A DNA stretch of 47,429 nt from Zygnema cylindricum (GCA_037447655.1 JBBHKE010001445.1:56335-103763); one strand, 5' to 3'; counted from the first letter of the stretch, positions 32,379-43,214 are shown. Made by a program: numbers and translations. The notes: generated by a model from the letters alone, not told the origin.

Positions 32379-33300
32379 CTACGAACGACTTAAAATAAAA
32401 TACCGACACGATAAGGCGTGACAACCACGCATGTGACGAATTACACCAAGAAGCATACAATCCAAATAGGTGTATAGAAAAGGTGGAACAAACGAGCAAT
32501 AAAAATCCCAAAGCAAAAGAATTTTACCTAAAGCAAAAATGAATATGACAATGTGAAATGGAAATATGGTGGAAGGGATAAAGGTGGAAGGTGAGTGGGA
32601 AGCCGATAGAGAGTCATTTTCCCCTTCCAGTCTTTTAGCCACAAAGGAGCTGGCCAACCTAATCAATCCTGCGGTCATGAACCGAAAGTCTGTCTGAATG
32701 GTATTTGCTGGTAATCCGATCTTAAAATCCTGCAAATAAAGTGAAGCACCAATCTTGGCATGCTCTTTAATAGTGATTTAATCTGCACCCTCTGAACTTA
32801 ACAACCTATTATAAGTTGTCTTGACGATTGAGAGATTGCATGGAGAGATGTCAGTATCTAATGTATCGATACCAGCATAAGCCAGAAGTGCCGTCGCCGA
32901 ATGAGCCATAATAGACAATGGTTTGAGTGCCGAAATAAGTGGAAGGCAAATTTTCCGCTCAAGAAAATGACTCAATCTTTAAGAGAAGGTTTAGTCATGC
33001 ATATCTACACCACCACCGACACGAAATATAACGTCCTTTCGGGCAATAGCAAAAAATCATAGAGAGCGCAAGGCCACTCATGACCAGATTATAAGCAAAG
33101 AAAGCTAGGAAATGCAAGTGCTGAATATAATTAGGTTTAATGAGACCCAATCCACGCACAAACCTTCTAAAGGTCAACCAACTATCTTTACACACTTCTG
33201 CGCCCACATGGCATCGTAATATTTATATAACACCTTTAATAATCTGGTGATTATCAAAGGTGAGCCGCAGCTAGTCATCGTTGATGGGGCTTTGCAGAGC
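32379..33300 (-). pseudogene. Unrecognised broken coding region
   Basis: Two minus frames in the same register (32975-32778 and 32735-32379) are separated by a single stop and read through coding-like sequence, for example LPANTIQTDFRFMTAGLIRL and SSFVAKRLEG near 32720-32615. A third frame upstream (33207-32995) contains EVCKDSWLTFRRFVRGLG and FFAYNLVMSGLALSMIF. The amino-acid usage looks like a real protein with one frame change and a few stops. I do not recognise the family. It could be a captured or host-derived gene; a sensitive profile search is needed. No intron borders are convincing. Confidence 0.4.
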
Positions 33301-34211
33301 GCCAAAGTGTGAATCCGCTCCACAATCCGCTCCCAAAATTTCCTCTAAAAGAGGTCTGCTACAAGTGTCCTCGGACCACGCTGGCCCTCACCTAATGAAT
33401 GTCCACACCAAACGAAAAGATAAAGAAATATGGAAACAAACAAAAGAAAGGCAAATAAACTTGGAAGTGAGTTAGGATTAGGGAAAAGGGGTTGCCTAAA
33501 CCTTAGGTTCGGCAACCTTGAGCCTGGCAACCCTTTACTCAGAAACTAATCGCAAAAAACTAATTCGTAAAAAACCTCAATTAAAACCCTAATTTCTGCA
33601 AAAAAACCCTAAAATATGCAGAAAAACCCTAATTTGACAACCAAGAAAAAACTAAATTGTCAGCAAAAATAGGTGTAAATGTGCAGCAAAGATAAAGAAT
33701 AAGATAAGGTTCGAGGAATGCTCTTAAAGAAATAAATTGAAAAAATCAAATAAAAGCATTGCAAATGTATAAATATTAGATATATATATCAATTTTTATA
33801 TTTTTTCTTCAAAGGCAAACTGAAAAAGAAAATACAAGTGGAGATGAAATAAGATTAAAACAAAGAAAAGATAAAACCGGATCAAAAGGAAGAAACCAGA
33901 CTAAAAATAGGTGAGAGAAAATTTATAAATGGATAGATAGATTTCATATGGTAAATAATGTTTAATATATATATTTTTCTTTAAATTTTTGTTCTCAAAC
34001 CAAACTAAGAAAAAAAAATTAAAATGACAGGTTAATTGGACTGAAAAAGGAAAAGACAAAACCAAGAACCAAAACTGAAAATGATTTTTTTTATTTTATG
34101 TTTTTTTAACAAAAAACTGAAAATAAAATATAACAATTTTTTGATTTTTAAAACAGATAGCAAGTGAAAGGAGAATGATTATTCGAGAGTACAAAAATTC
34201 TAAGCCGGCCT
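33301..34211. other. AT-rich DNA with AACCCTAA words
   Basis: AAAACCCTAA words recur with about 25-bp spacing between 33570 and 33640, each followed by TTTCTGCA or ATATGCAG-like sequence. The remainder (33700-34150) is A-rich without features. This is not a telomeric array because the hexamers are not in tandem. Confidence 0.5.
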
Positions 34212-34528
34212 TGTTGTTATACAACCACTGTTGTAGGAGGAGAACCAGCAGTAGTAGTGGAGGTAGACATGAAAAACAACAAAAACTATCAAAGTACCAA
34301 CTCAATAGCCAACTTTGAACTAACACAAAATATGACTCTAAAAGCCAATATACCTCAAATTTGCCACAGTTATACAAAATTCAGTAAAATGACAATTCCT
34401 TATCTTACAACCTAAATGACCCACTAAACCATAAGATATGATGTTTGGAAGTCTCCCAAAATCTGCCCTTAGAAAATCATATTCCCAAAACTGGATGTTA
34501 CAAAATTGGCTAAGTCCTAAGTTATATA
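34212..34528 (-). mobile_element. LTR fragment F, 3' third, leader-LTR family
   Basis: Minus strand ends ...CAACA at 34212 and carries the 59-nt leader from ATG at 34270 (MSTSTTTAGSPPTTVV, with a stop near the end). Blocks TTATGGTTTA and AACTTAGGACTTAGCC match LTR A. It is cut at 34528 by the start of another LTR in the opposite orientation. Confidence 0.8.
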
Positions 34529-34700
34529 TGTTGGTTTCAAAGCTTTATCTTCAGTAGACAAGGCTGTGAGGGGAGGTTTATAATTTAGAATATTTTTGGG
34601 TCCTTGAAGTTGTAATACTTACATTGTATAGTGTGACAGTAGATGAGTAACTCTAAGAGTAGAGTACGGTCTGATAGACACCGGAATCGAGGAATTTCGT
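34529..34700 (+). mobile_element. LTR fragment G, first about 170 bp of a copia LTR
   Basis: Begins TGTTGGTTTCAAAGCTTTATC and is nearly identical to 36009-36170 until GATAGACACCGG, where homology stops. It is head-on to fragment F. The rest of the element is missing and LINE sequence follows. Confidence 0.8.
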
Positions 34701-34759
34701 GATGTAAGGATCGGAACCAAGCGGGCAACCCTACACACGAATGCCTTCAGAATGAGGAG

Positions 34760-35990
34760 GGGTCTGAAAACCAGGAGGAAGAGTGAAAGGAGGAGGAATT
34801 AGACGTGGGGACCAAACAACACACTTCGAAGGCTAGACCGAAAGATTGAGTTCCGCGAACCGAGCCTTAAAAAAGTTATAAGTTGGTATAACTTGGTCCA
34901 AAGGACCAATAATGTGTGTGTCATCCGAAACTATAGGGAAGAGGCAAGAAGGGTAAGCAGCAGCGGAAGCTCGGAGAGCACGGTAATGGGCTAGGGCAAA
35001 CAAAGGGCCCCCAAGAGGATCGCCATTACGAGTGCCAGTCGTGGAGGAAAGTGGGACCAAATCATCATCAGTGGAGAAAGAGAGGCTACTGCTCAGAGAA
35101 TAAAAGGTTCTCACAAAAGGAAATATCTAGACAATTGGGGAAGGTGCAGCCATAAGCTCTGAAAAAATGGCGTTCTGATCCACTATATCAAAAGCATTAG
35201 AAACATCCACCTGGAGGACTAACCAATCCGGATGGGCATCTAACAAAGCCCGGATCCCGTGGACCACGGCCTCACAACCCCCCGAGGTTGCCACTCCGAA
35301 CTGATGAGGAGAGAAATAATCATGAAAAGCGAGCTGGAGCTAGATGCAGATCGCACGGGCCACCAATCGGTACAATACCTCGGCCACTGCAATAGGACGG
35401 ATTCCCCAATTGGGTTTGGTAACAGCTACGAGGCGGGACGCTGAGAGGAGATCGCAAATACGAGAAGGGACACTGCCGGCCACAATAAGAGAACATACTC
35501 GAAAAACATGTCAAAGCCCCGAGCACCATATTCCGGAGGCAAAACGTTGCGAAATAACTCATAAACAGTGCCTGAAGGACCCCCAGCTGAAAAATGTGAA
35601 GAAGTCATAAGGGATTTAATTAAACAGTCTCGATCTAAAAGAAAACATTCTGTCGGCTCCAAGATGTGAATAGAGTGGGAATGAGGGGTAGGCGCTAGCC
35701 GATGAAGAGCTTGGAGAATCTCAACAGTCGAAGCAGACCGAGGAGCAGGATTAAATGGCTGGAGTGCTCGAACCGCTTGAGAGAGCTCACCAACTCGTCT
35801 CAAATGTAATGCACGACGATAGGAGGATGGCACATATGAAGTCCGAGATGTACAAAGTGGTGTGAAAGAAGAACTCGCAACTCGATCCTCGTGCTCAGCA
35901 TGAAGGGCTCGCTAACTGCCTCGAACGAATCATCGACATCGAGCCATAGTTTCTCGTGCCCCGCTACCACCGCCACGGCCAGGTAAGACT
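34760..35990 (-). pseudogene. LINE-type reverse transcriptase fragment
   Basis: From the right: YRRALHLRRVGELSQAVRAL, FSAGGPSGTVYELFRNVLPP, NWGIRPIAVAEVLYRLVARA, then motif A LQVDVSNAFD (35215-35181), motif B TGTRNGDPLGGPLFALAH and motif C FPIVSDDTHIIGP (34931-34894). The QVDVSNAFD, G.RNGDPLGGPLF and DD motifs define a non-LTR-type RT. The usual Ala before DD is Ser. Two stops and at least two frame changes interrupt it, and no endonuclease or poly(A) tail was seen. It lies between LTR fragment G and the complete copia element. Confidence 0.75.
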
Positions 35991-36008
35991 AGAACCCAAA
36001 GTGAGAAC

Positions 36009-36963
36009 TGTTGGTTTCAAAGCTTTATCCTCAGTAGATAAGGCTGTGAGGGGAGGTTTATAACTTAGAATATTTTTGGGTCCTTGAAGTTGTTATACTT
36101 ACCTTGTATAGTGTGACAGTAGATGAGTAACTCTGTGTGTAGAGTACGGTCTGATAGACACGCGTCTGTATGAGAAACAATACAGAAAAGGCGGAATGAA
36201 TCTTAACACATGTAACACATCGAACGAAGTCAAACTGGCGCATCGGACGGACTTAAAGGAATACCGGACATCTGGGAAAGCAAGTGTGAAGAATAAATAT
36301 AGGACGTCGATTTGAACTGAACTAACGGTTACGATTTAAGTGTGGACCACAGGTGACGAAGTACTCCGTAAGCACTCCAAATATTCGTACAAGATTAACC
36401 ACAGCCGGTTGGACTTATTTGACTACTGCTGACTAAGCAGCAACATTGGATGTACGGCATCAAATGAAGAAAACCTGGACAAACGTTTTTTGAAGTTTAG
36501 CGAATTTAAATTTAGTGTGACACTGCTTGATTTAGGTTAGTGGAAAAAGAGATTTTTGGAAGTACATTAGGTACTCTGTCGTACTATAGTACAGCACGAC
36601 TATTCAATCTCATTGGTCAAAAGAATCAGTAGATAGACACTCAGTGTATAAAAGTTTAGGACTTAGAAACATTTGGACAACCAGTTTTGAGATAATGCAA
36701 ATCTGAATGCAATTTTTGTGAAACTTGCACATGTCATATCTTATGGTTTACTGATTCAATTGTGCTGTTATTTTGGGAATTGACAGTGTGTATACTGGTG
36801 ATATTGTATGCTGAATTTGGTGTAATTTGTACCTGTGGATCAGCTTTTATAGTGAGTGAAACATCAGTGTTTGATTGGTTTCTTGGTTAGCTTCTGTGTA
36901 AGTTATGTCTAATTCTACCACTACTGCTGCAGCTCCACCTGTACCGGTAGTCATAGAAGAACA
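36009..36963 (+). mobile_element. Copia element 5' LTR (955 bp)
   Basis: Starts TGTTGG and ends AACA directly before the primer-binding site. The 3' LTR at 41116-42071 matches throughout with a few per cent difference, most of it in the first 300 bp. It contains the perfect palindrome GTACTATAGTAC (about 36588-36599), an ATTGGTCAAAA box at about 36612, TATAAAAG at 36647-36654, and the gag start ATG at 36905. No 5-bp target duplication is seen (AGAAC before, CCCAT after the 3' LTR), suggesting later rearrangement of a flank. Confidence 0.95.
36647..36654 (+). promoter_or_regulatory. TATA box of the copia LTR
   Basis: TATAAAAG lies about 258 bases upstream of the gag ATG, with a CCAAT-like ATTGGTCAA about 35 bases further upstream. 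The same box is at 41755-41762 in the 3' LTR. Transcription would begin near 36675, making the rest of the LTR the R-U5 leader that includes the gag start. Confidence 0.6.
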
Positions 36964-37900
36964 GGTTATGGGCCTGTCTCCCAGAATACAGGTCTTTAAT
37001 GGGCAGAAGTATGCTTACAGGGCGGATATGGTTGAGTCATATTTTGAAACTGTAGGTTTGCTGGAAGTGATAGATGGATCTCTTGATGAAGCTGATCCAT
37101 CATGGGCGAAAAAAAAAATTCGTCAGCTCGGAACGCTCTTAAGCTTTTCCTTTCGGAGAACATGGTTATGTCTCGTATCAAAATGAAGAAGGCGATTGAT
37201 ATTTGGACTTCCCTCAAATCCTCTTATGAGAAGGTGAATGTTCAAGAGGAGCTTTTGTTGGCAGGAAAAATCTGGGATTACAAATACTCGGGAGGAACGA
37301 TGGCGGAATATACTGACAACTTTCGAACTCTTATTGATTCTCATGCGTGTGCTGGTGGCTTTTTCCCAGAGTTTCAACATGCTGCTTTAGTCATTAGAGG
37401 TCTTCCTAGCTGTATGAAAGATGCATCTGCCGAATTGAAAAGGCATGATAAGTCTAGCTGGACACTTCAGTTACCTATCAATATTATTTTGGAAGAAGAG
37501 TCTACCTCAAAAATGCTAAATGGAGAAAAGCAAGTAGAAGCTTATAACATAGATTTTGACATAAGAGGACAGTTTAAACAGTCAAAGAATTAGTTTAATG
37601 AGCTCAGAAATCAGGGTCCTAGGAATCCAGGACAGTTTAATCAGTTTAATCTCGGGCAAAATAGGCAGTCTTTTACTACATGCTTTTACTATTCAGAGAA
37701 AGGTCATGGATATCGATACTGTCATAAGCACAAAAAGGCAAATGAAACTAGTTTATATAGGTCAGGGTGGTAGCAAAGTCAGTTTAATCAGGGCTTTTCT
37801 GGTAATCGTTTGCAAAACAACTCACTGTTTTTTTCATCTGTAACTCAGGAAGATGAGTCCTCTGGTCTCGATGAGCACGATACATCGGAGTAATTTGCCA
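36905..37900 (+). pseudogene. Copia gag, starting inside the LTR
   Basis: ATG at 36905 gives MSNSTTTAAAPPVPVVIEEQ to the LTR border, then reads through the primer-binding site (VMGL) into SPRIQVFNGQKYAYRADMVE. After a slip in the ten-A run at 37109-37118 the frame continues with ENMVMSRIKMKKAIDIWTSL and MAEYTDNFRTLIDSH, the UBN2-type gag fold of copia elements. The knuckle near 37680-37725 reads CFYYSEKGHGYRYC, with the second Cys changed to Tyr. Stops occur at 37591-37593, about 37770 and about 37890. It builds the particle and binds the genomic RNA. Confidence 0.85.
36964..36974 (+). promoter_or_regulatory. Primer-binding site for an initiator tRNA-Met half molecule
   Basis: GGTTATGGGCC starts at the first base after the LTR. 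It is complementary to the anticodon stem-loop region of initiator tRNA-Met (GGCCCATAACC), not to the tRNA 3' end. Drosophila copia and Ty5 use this internal, half-tRNA type of site. Here it is also translated as part of gag. Confidence 0.85.
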
Positions 37901-38900
37901 TGGCGGCGGCGATGGAAGGGTCAAAGGACGCCGGGTGGATCATGGACACGAGAGCTTCGGCTCACATGTGTTGGAACAAAGCCCTTTTTACTACTCTCCA
38001 GAATACACCTGCAAAGAATATATATTATGCCTGTGGCATGAGTGTCCAGACTTCTGCTCAGGGTGATGTTTCATTGCTGGTAGATATAGGAGGCAAGTCG
38101 GTTGAAAGAACTTTACACAATGTCCTGTATGTTCCAGACTTCAAAAAGAATATGTTTTCTACGTCTCTAGTTGAAAGCAAAGGTTTTGAAGTAACCCTTA
38201 AGGGGGGTAGACAGGTTGTAAGCAAGCTAGTGAAAGTAGCAGTCACAAGAACTAGAGATAAAAGCAAAATGTATCGTATGGATATGGCAGATTCTAAAGA
38301 AAATGATGTTCTCTACTCAAGTGTAATGTCTGAGAATGAGTTATGGCATAAAAGGCTACGACATGTTAATTATGTCAGCTGGAACAAAATGGTGAAGTCT
38401 GGCAAAATAAAAGGTGTTACTTTAACAGATCAGCTAGTTAAAACATGTGATGGCTGCTTTTTAGGGAAGATTCAGAGGCTGCCTTTTCCACAAGAATCTG
38501 AGCGCAGATCAACGAAGGTCTTACAGCTCGTTCATTCTGATGTGTTAGGCCCGACTCAAATACCATCTGCTAGGGGGGTTCGCTTCATGGTGACTTTTAA
38601 TGATGATTTTTCCAAATATACTAAAGTGTATTTCATGAAAGAAAAAAGTGAGGTTTTTTCACACTTTAAACACTACAAAGCTTGGGCGGAAATGCTCCAT
38701 GGTACTTCAATTTTGGAACTCAGATCGGATAATGGAGGCGAGTATATGTCAAATGAATTTAAAAAGTTTCTTTTGGATGAAGGCATCAGTCATCAGCTAA
38801 CTGTTCCTTACACACCTCAACAAAATGGTGTTTCAAAGAGGTTAAATAGAACGTTACATAGTGTGCTAGATCTATGCTTGCTGATAAAAGTATAGATATG
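37900..38900 (+). pseudogene. Copia protease and integrase
   Basis: Frame continuous with gag. Protease: GWIMDTRASAHM, where the usual DSGA/DTGA is D-T-R-A (AGA at 37951-37953), then YVPDFKKNMFS. Integrase: ELWHKRLRHVN and CDGCFLGK make the HHCC finger. The core has HSDVLGP (first Asp) and LRSDNGGEYMS (second Asp). In PQQNGVSKRLNRT the third catalytic Glu is Lys (AAG at 38836-38838). After HSVLDLC the frame slips. Both enzymes have thus lost a key residue. Confidence 0.9.
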
Positions 38901-39587
38901 AAATTCTCGGCTGAGGCCCTAAATTGTGCAGTGTATATCAAAAATAGACTTGGGTCCAGATCGGTTAGCTCAACACCTTTTTAACTATGGACAGGAAGAA
39001 AACCTCAGGTCGGTCATTTTTAAGTGTTTGGGAGTAAATGCTTTATCATAAATACTTCTCAATCTACGTGGAAAATGGAGCCAAAAGGGTTACCAGGAAT
39101 CCTCATGGGGTATGATGATTATTCAAAAGGGTATAGGGTATATGTTCTAGAAAAGGACAAGATTATGGTGTCCAGAAATGTTATTATAAAAGATGAAGGA
39201 GATTCAGCAGATCTATTTATAATAACTGACAAACAGGCCGAAATTAAATCTCAGGAATATGTCATTTTTGATACTCTCAAAGCCACTTACTTTCCAGTGG
39301 TTCAGCAACCTATTGTAGAGCAAGTTTCTTATGATCAGCCGGATCATGTACAGCCTTAGCATGAGCAGGCTGAGTGGGAGCAGCCAAGGCAGGTTACAAG
39401 ACAGACAAAGAACGCACGACAGTCATCGGTCTCCGCCTCAGAATTTCCGGGGGGAAGGAGATCTAGCACCCGTCTGCAATCAGGTTCTCATTTTGCATTT
39501 TCTTCAACTTCGGGAGAACCTCTGACCATCCGGGAGGCCTTCTCATCAACCGAAATAACTCACTGGATTGAGGCAGCAAATGACGAG
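38870..39587 (+). pseudogene. Copia integrase C-terminus and linker to RT
   Basis: In the shifted frame: ADKSIDMKFSAEALNCAVY, IKNRLGSRSVSSTPF, stop, LWTGRKPQVGHF, stop, VFGSKCFIINTSQ, GYRVYVLEKDKIMVSRNVI. This is the normal integrase C-terminal region (GKP..HL.VFG). A stop at 39357-39359 precedes an acidic/Arg-Gln linker and FPGGRRSSTRLQSG, which is usual before the RT. Confidence 0.8.
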
Positions 39588-41090
39588 ATGAAATCGATGA
39601 TGGAGGCTCAAACGTGGGAGTTAGTTGATCTTCCTCCGGACCGGAAAGTTATTGGCAGCAAATGGGTGTTCAAATTTAAGCTAAATCCGGATGGAACAAT
39701 CGAGAGATACAAAGCCAGAATTGTGGCAAAGGGTTATAATCAGAAGGAGGAAATTGATTTAGAGGAAACCTTCTCTCCGGTGGTAAGGTTTCCAACTGTC
39801 AGAATTCTGTTAAGTCTAGCTGCAATTGAAAATATGGAAGTTCATCAAATGGATGTTAAGACTGCTTTTCTTCATGAAGAGCTTGAAGAAACTATCTATA
39901 TGAAGCAACCAGAAATGTACGAAGAGACAGGAAAGGAAAGACTAGTATGTAAACTGCTGAAATCCTTGTATAGGCTGAAACAAGCCCCTAGACAATGGAA
40001 CTTGAAGTTGGATGAGTTCCTAACTGGACTAGGCTTTAAAAGATTAAGTTCAGATCACTCTGTGTATGTTCTACAAGGAAATGATGGGATACTCTATATT
40101 GCTGTATATGTAGATGATCTGCTGCTAATCAGCAAATCTATGGATGAAATAAATCGTATTAAGAGAGCCTTAAACTCCAGATTTGAGATGAAGGATCTTG
40201 GTGAAGCCAAATATATATTAGGGATACAAGTAGAGAGAGATATAAATAAGAGACAGATAATGTTAACTCAAAAGGAAGCCATAGGTTCCATGCTTGAAAA
40301 ATTTGAAATGAAGGAAGTAAAAGGGTGTGTAACTCCTATGGAATTCCGGCAGAAATTAGAGGGAAGTGACTCTGATTCAGGAATTCTAGTCAGTGAGAGC
40401 CTAGAGTTAGGGGAGGAGGACTTTATGGCATCAAAACCATACAGGCAGGTAGTCGGTAGCCTCATATATTTTATAAATTGCACGAGGCCTGACATTGCAG
40501 CTGCTGTTGGCTCTTTAAGTAGAAGTCTGCAGAATCCGAAAAAGGCAGACTGGGAGGCTGCAAAGAGAGTTCTGAGATACCTGGGAGGAACTCGAAATCT
40601 CAAGCTTGTTCTTGGAGGAGGAGAAGTAAAACACCAAACTTCGAGCGATGCTAGCTATGGTGACATGCCCAGCAGAAAATCTACTACAGGTTTTGCTTTG
40701 CAGATTGGAAATGGAACTTCCTGCTGGAGCAGCAAACTTCAAAAGGTCACAGCTCAGTCAACAATGGAATCGGAATATATGGCATCAAGCTCTGCCCTCA
40801 ATGAACTCCTATGGGTGAAGGCAATTTTGCAGGAATTGGGATACATGCAAACTGGTCCTCAGGTGATCTGGTGTGACAACCAGGCAGCAATTGCATCGCC
40901 TTTAATCCCAACCACCACTTCAAGAGTAAGCACATGGATATCAGACTTCATTTTGTCAGAGAGAAGGTGCTTGCTATAGTCATAAAACTGTCTTATTTGC
41001 GTGATGAACACATGGTTGCAGACATGCTTACTAAAGCTCTGCGTGCACCCAAATTACAGTTCTGTAGACAAGCTATTGGTCTGAGTGAAT
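39588..41090 (+). pseudogene. Copia reverse transcriptase and RNase H
   Basis: A 463-codon frame is intact from 39588. RT: WVFKFKLNPDGTIERYKARI, VHQMDVKTAFLHEEL (motif A), LKSLYRLKQAPRQWN, and IAVYVDDLLLIS (YVDD at about 40104-40120). RNase H: SDASYGDMPSRKSTTGF, TAQSTMESEYMA and CDNQAAI supply the acidic residues. A slip near 40900 changes frame, and the end reads HMDIRLHFVREKV, HMVADMLTKAL, stopping at 41088-41090. This is the best preserved part, and all catalytic Asp/Glu residues remain. It copies genomic RNA to DNA. Confidence 0.92.
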
Positions 41091-41107
41091 AGCTGAGTCT
41101 AAACCTT

Positions 41108-41115
41108 TAGGGGAG
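41108..41115 (+). promoter_or_regulatory. Polypurine tract of the copia element
   Basis: AGGGGAG immediately precedes the 3' LTR start TGTTGG and would prime plus-strand DNA synthesis. Confidence 0.85.
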
Positions 41116-42071
41116 TGTTGGTTTCAAAGCTTTATCCTCAGTAGATAAGGCTCTGAGGGGAGGTTTATAACTTAGAATATTTTTGGGTCCTTGAAGTTGT
41201 AATACTTACCCTGTATAGTGTGACAGTAGATGAGTAACTCTGAGTGTAGAGTACGGTCTGATAGACACGCGTGTGTATGAGAAACAATACATAAAAGGCT
41301 GAATGAATCTTGACTCATGTAACAAATCGAACGAAGTGAAACCAGCGAATCGGACGGACGAAAAGGAATACCAGACATCTGGGAAAGGAAGTGTGAAGAA
41401 TAAATATAGGACGTCGATTTGAACTGAACTAACGGTTACGATTTAAGTGTGGACCACAGGTGACGAAGTACTCCGTAAGCACTCCAAATATTCGTACAAG
41501 ATTAACCACAGCCTGTTGGACTTATTTGACTACTGCTGACTAAGCAGCAACATTGGGTGTACGGCATCAAACGAAGAAAACCTCAATAAACCTTTTCCGA
41601 AGTTTAGCGAATTTAAATTTAGTGTGACACTGCTCGATTTAGGTTAGTGGAAAAAGAGATTTTTTGGAAGTACCTTAGGTACTCTGTCGTACTATAGTAC
41701 AGCAGGACTATTCAATCTGATTGGTCAAAAGGATCAGTAGATACACACTCAGTGTATAAAAGTTTAGGACTTAGAAACGTTTAATCAACCAGTTTTGAGA
41801 TAATGCAAATTTGAATGCAATTTTTGTGAAACTTGCAGATGTCATATCTTATGGTTTACTGGTTCAATTGTGCTGTAATTTTGGGAATTGAGAGTGTGTA
41901 TTTTGGTGATATTGTATGCTGAATGTGGTGTAATTTGTACCTGTGGATCAGGTTTTATAGTGAGTGAAACATCAGTGTTTGATTGGGTTCTTGGTTAGCT
42001 TCTGTGTAAGTTATGTCTAATTCTACCACTACTGCTGCAGCTCCACGTGTACCGGTAGTCATAGAACAACA
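41116..42071 (+). mobile_element. Copia element 3' LTR (956 bp)
   Basis: TGTTGG...CAACA. It carries the same TATA box (41755-41762) and the 59-nt gag leader (ATG 42013, MSNSTTTAAAPRVPVVIEQ). The leader frame runs on 49 codons into flanking DNA before a stop at 42222. Confidence 0.95.
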
Positions 42072-42249
42072 CCCATTGGATCCTAAAGAAGAAAAGGACA
42101 AAGCCATGGCGTCGGATGTGAAAATTACATCGTTTTTAATGGATCCGTATCAGAACCGTATAGATCTCAATGCAGTTACTATACTTTCTGTACTTGTACA
42201 GCTGTACAATATAGTGATATGATTGGTAGACACCTTAGTTAATAGGGGT
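42072..42249. other. Flank of the copia element
   Basis: No repeat or gene was recognised. The LTR leader frame stays open to 42222 and contains KEEKDKAMASDVKI, which may be chance. Confidence 0.4.
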
Positions 42250-42500
42250 TGTGAGTAGGGCACGTCCGGGGAATAACACGTACAGTTGAGTGTACTGGCC
42301 GTATATTTATATGTACGATCAGTACAGATATTGCCAATAGTTATTGATATCGATGTTATCGCCGATAATAACCGATAAATATCAGCTATTTATCACCGAT
42401 AACACCGATAACGATATATCATACCAATATATCGATTATTGACTACCCGGAAAAAGGCCCATATCGGTTATCGGCAAATCCTTGCCGATACACAACACTA
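42250..42500. mobile_element. TIR element, family T2, truncated copy H
   Basis: Reverse complement of the first about 250 bp of copy F, from GGGGAATAAC at the left to CCGATACACAACACTA at the right. The other terminus is missing. Confidence 0.75.
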
Positions 42501-43214
42501 CTATTAGGGCAACTCTTGTCGAAGGGGCGAAACACTCTGCGCAAGAGCTTAAATCATCATGTACAAACATGTACATTAATCATGTAAAACTTGGTACGAG
42601 TGACCGTAAGCCACATTGATTGCCTTTGTGGCTTTGTCATACAAGTTTCATTCGTACTATGCGCACGTATGAAATGCCCAAAAAATAATGAATATGCGCA
42701 CAAAACAAAATTCAAAAGTTTATAAAATGCGTCGAACGACTTTGACATCAATATAAAATATAAAATAAAAAACATTTAATTAAAATGTACTACTAAAATT
42801 TAGGGTATGTGCTCATGTATAAAAGTACCGGGTTTTTTAATTTATCTTTCGTCAAAGATTTTCTCGCGGCTTCCGCTGTCCTAGCATCCACGCTGGCGCA
42901 AGGCGCATGGCGTATACGACGTTTAGCCACCCAACCCCGCGTTCATCGTGAATATTTATTTAATTTTCAATGATATACGTCCAGGCTCTTAGAATTGACC
43001 CTCTTCAGGTCACTTGTAGCAACCTGTAATGTCGCGTAAATGATTTTGTATCCGACGGTCAAGGTTTACGTTCCGTAACCTTGTAGAATCGAATTGGTCA
43101 TTTAGTAACCTTCATTTTTTTGACAAAAGTATTAATTGGTACGAAATTGTACGAAACAGTACGGATTTCAGTAAACAACCTTTTTTTTCCTAAAAGAAAC
43201 ATCACCCTAACTAA
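42501..43214. other. No supported gene
   Basis: AT-rich with no recognised repeat or motif. A minus frame at 42775-42557 looks like chance. Confidence 0.4.

Larger units (their letters stand above)
36009..42071 (+). mobile_element. Full-length Ty1/copia retrotransposon, decayed (6,063 bp)
   Basis: LTR - half-tRNA primer-binding site - gag - protease - integrase - RT - RNase H - polypurine tract - LTR. Integrase before RT defines Ty1/copia. The internal part is 4,152 bp. Reading needs frame changes near 37109-37118 (A run), about 38865 and about 40900, and several stops. Solo LTRs of the same broad family occur elsewhere in the window (11584, 14778, 19296, 20956, 21848). Confidence 0.95.

Noticed and set aside
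33560-33650. Telomeric repeat array
   Set aside because: AACCCTAA words are separated by about 17 other bases and are not in head-to-tail tandem.
37598-37843. A separate 81-codon gene inside the copia element
   Set aside because: It is an out-of-frame reading of the gag zinc-knuckle region.
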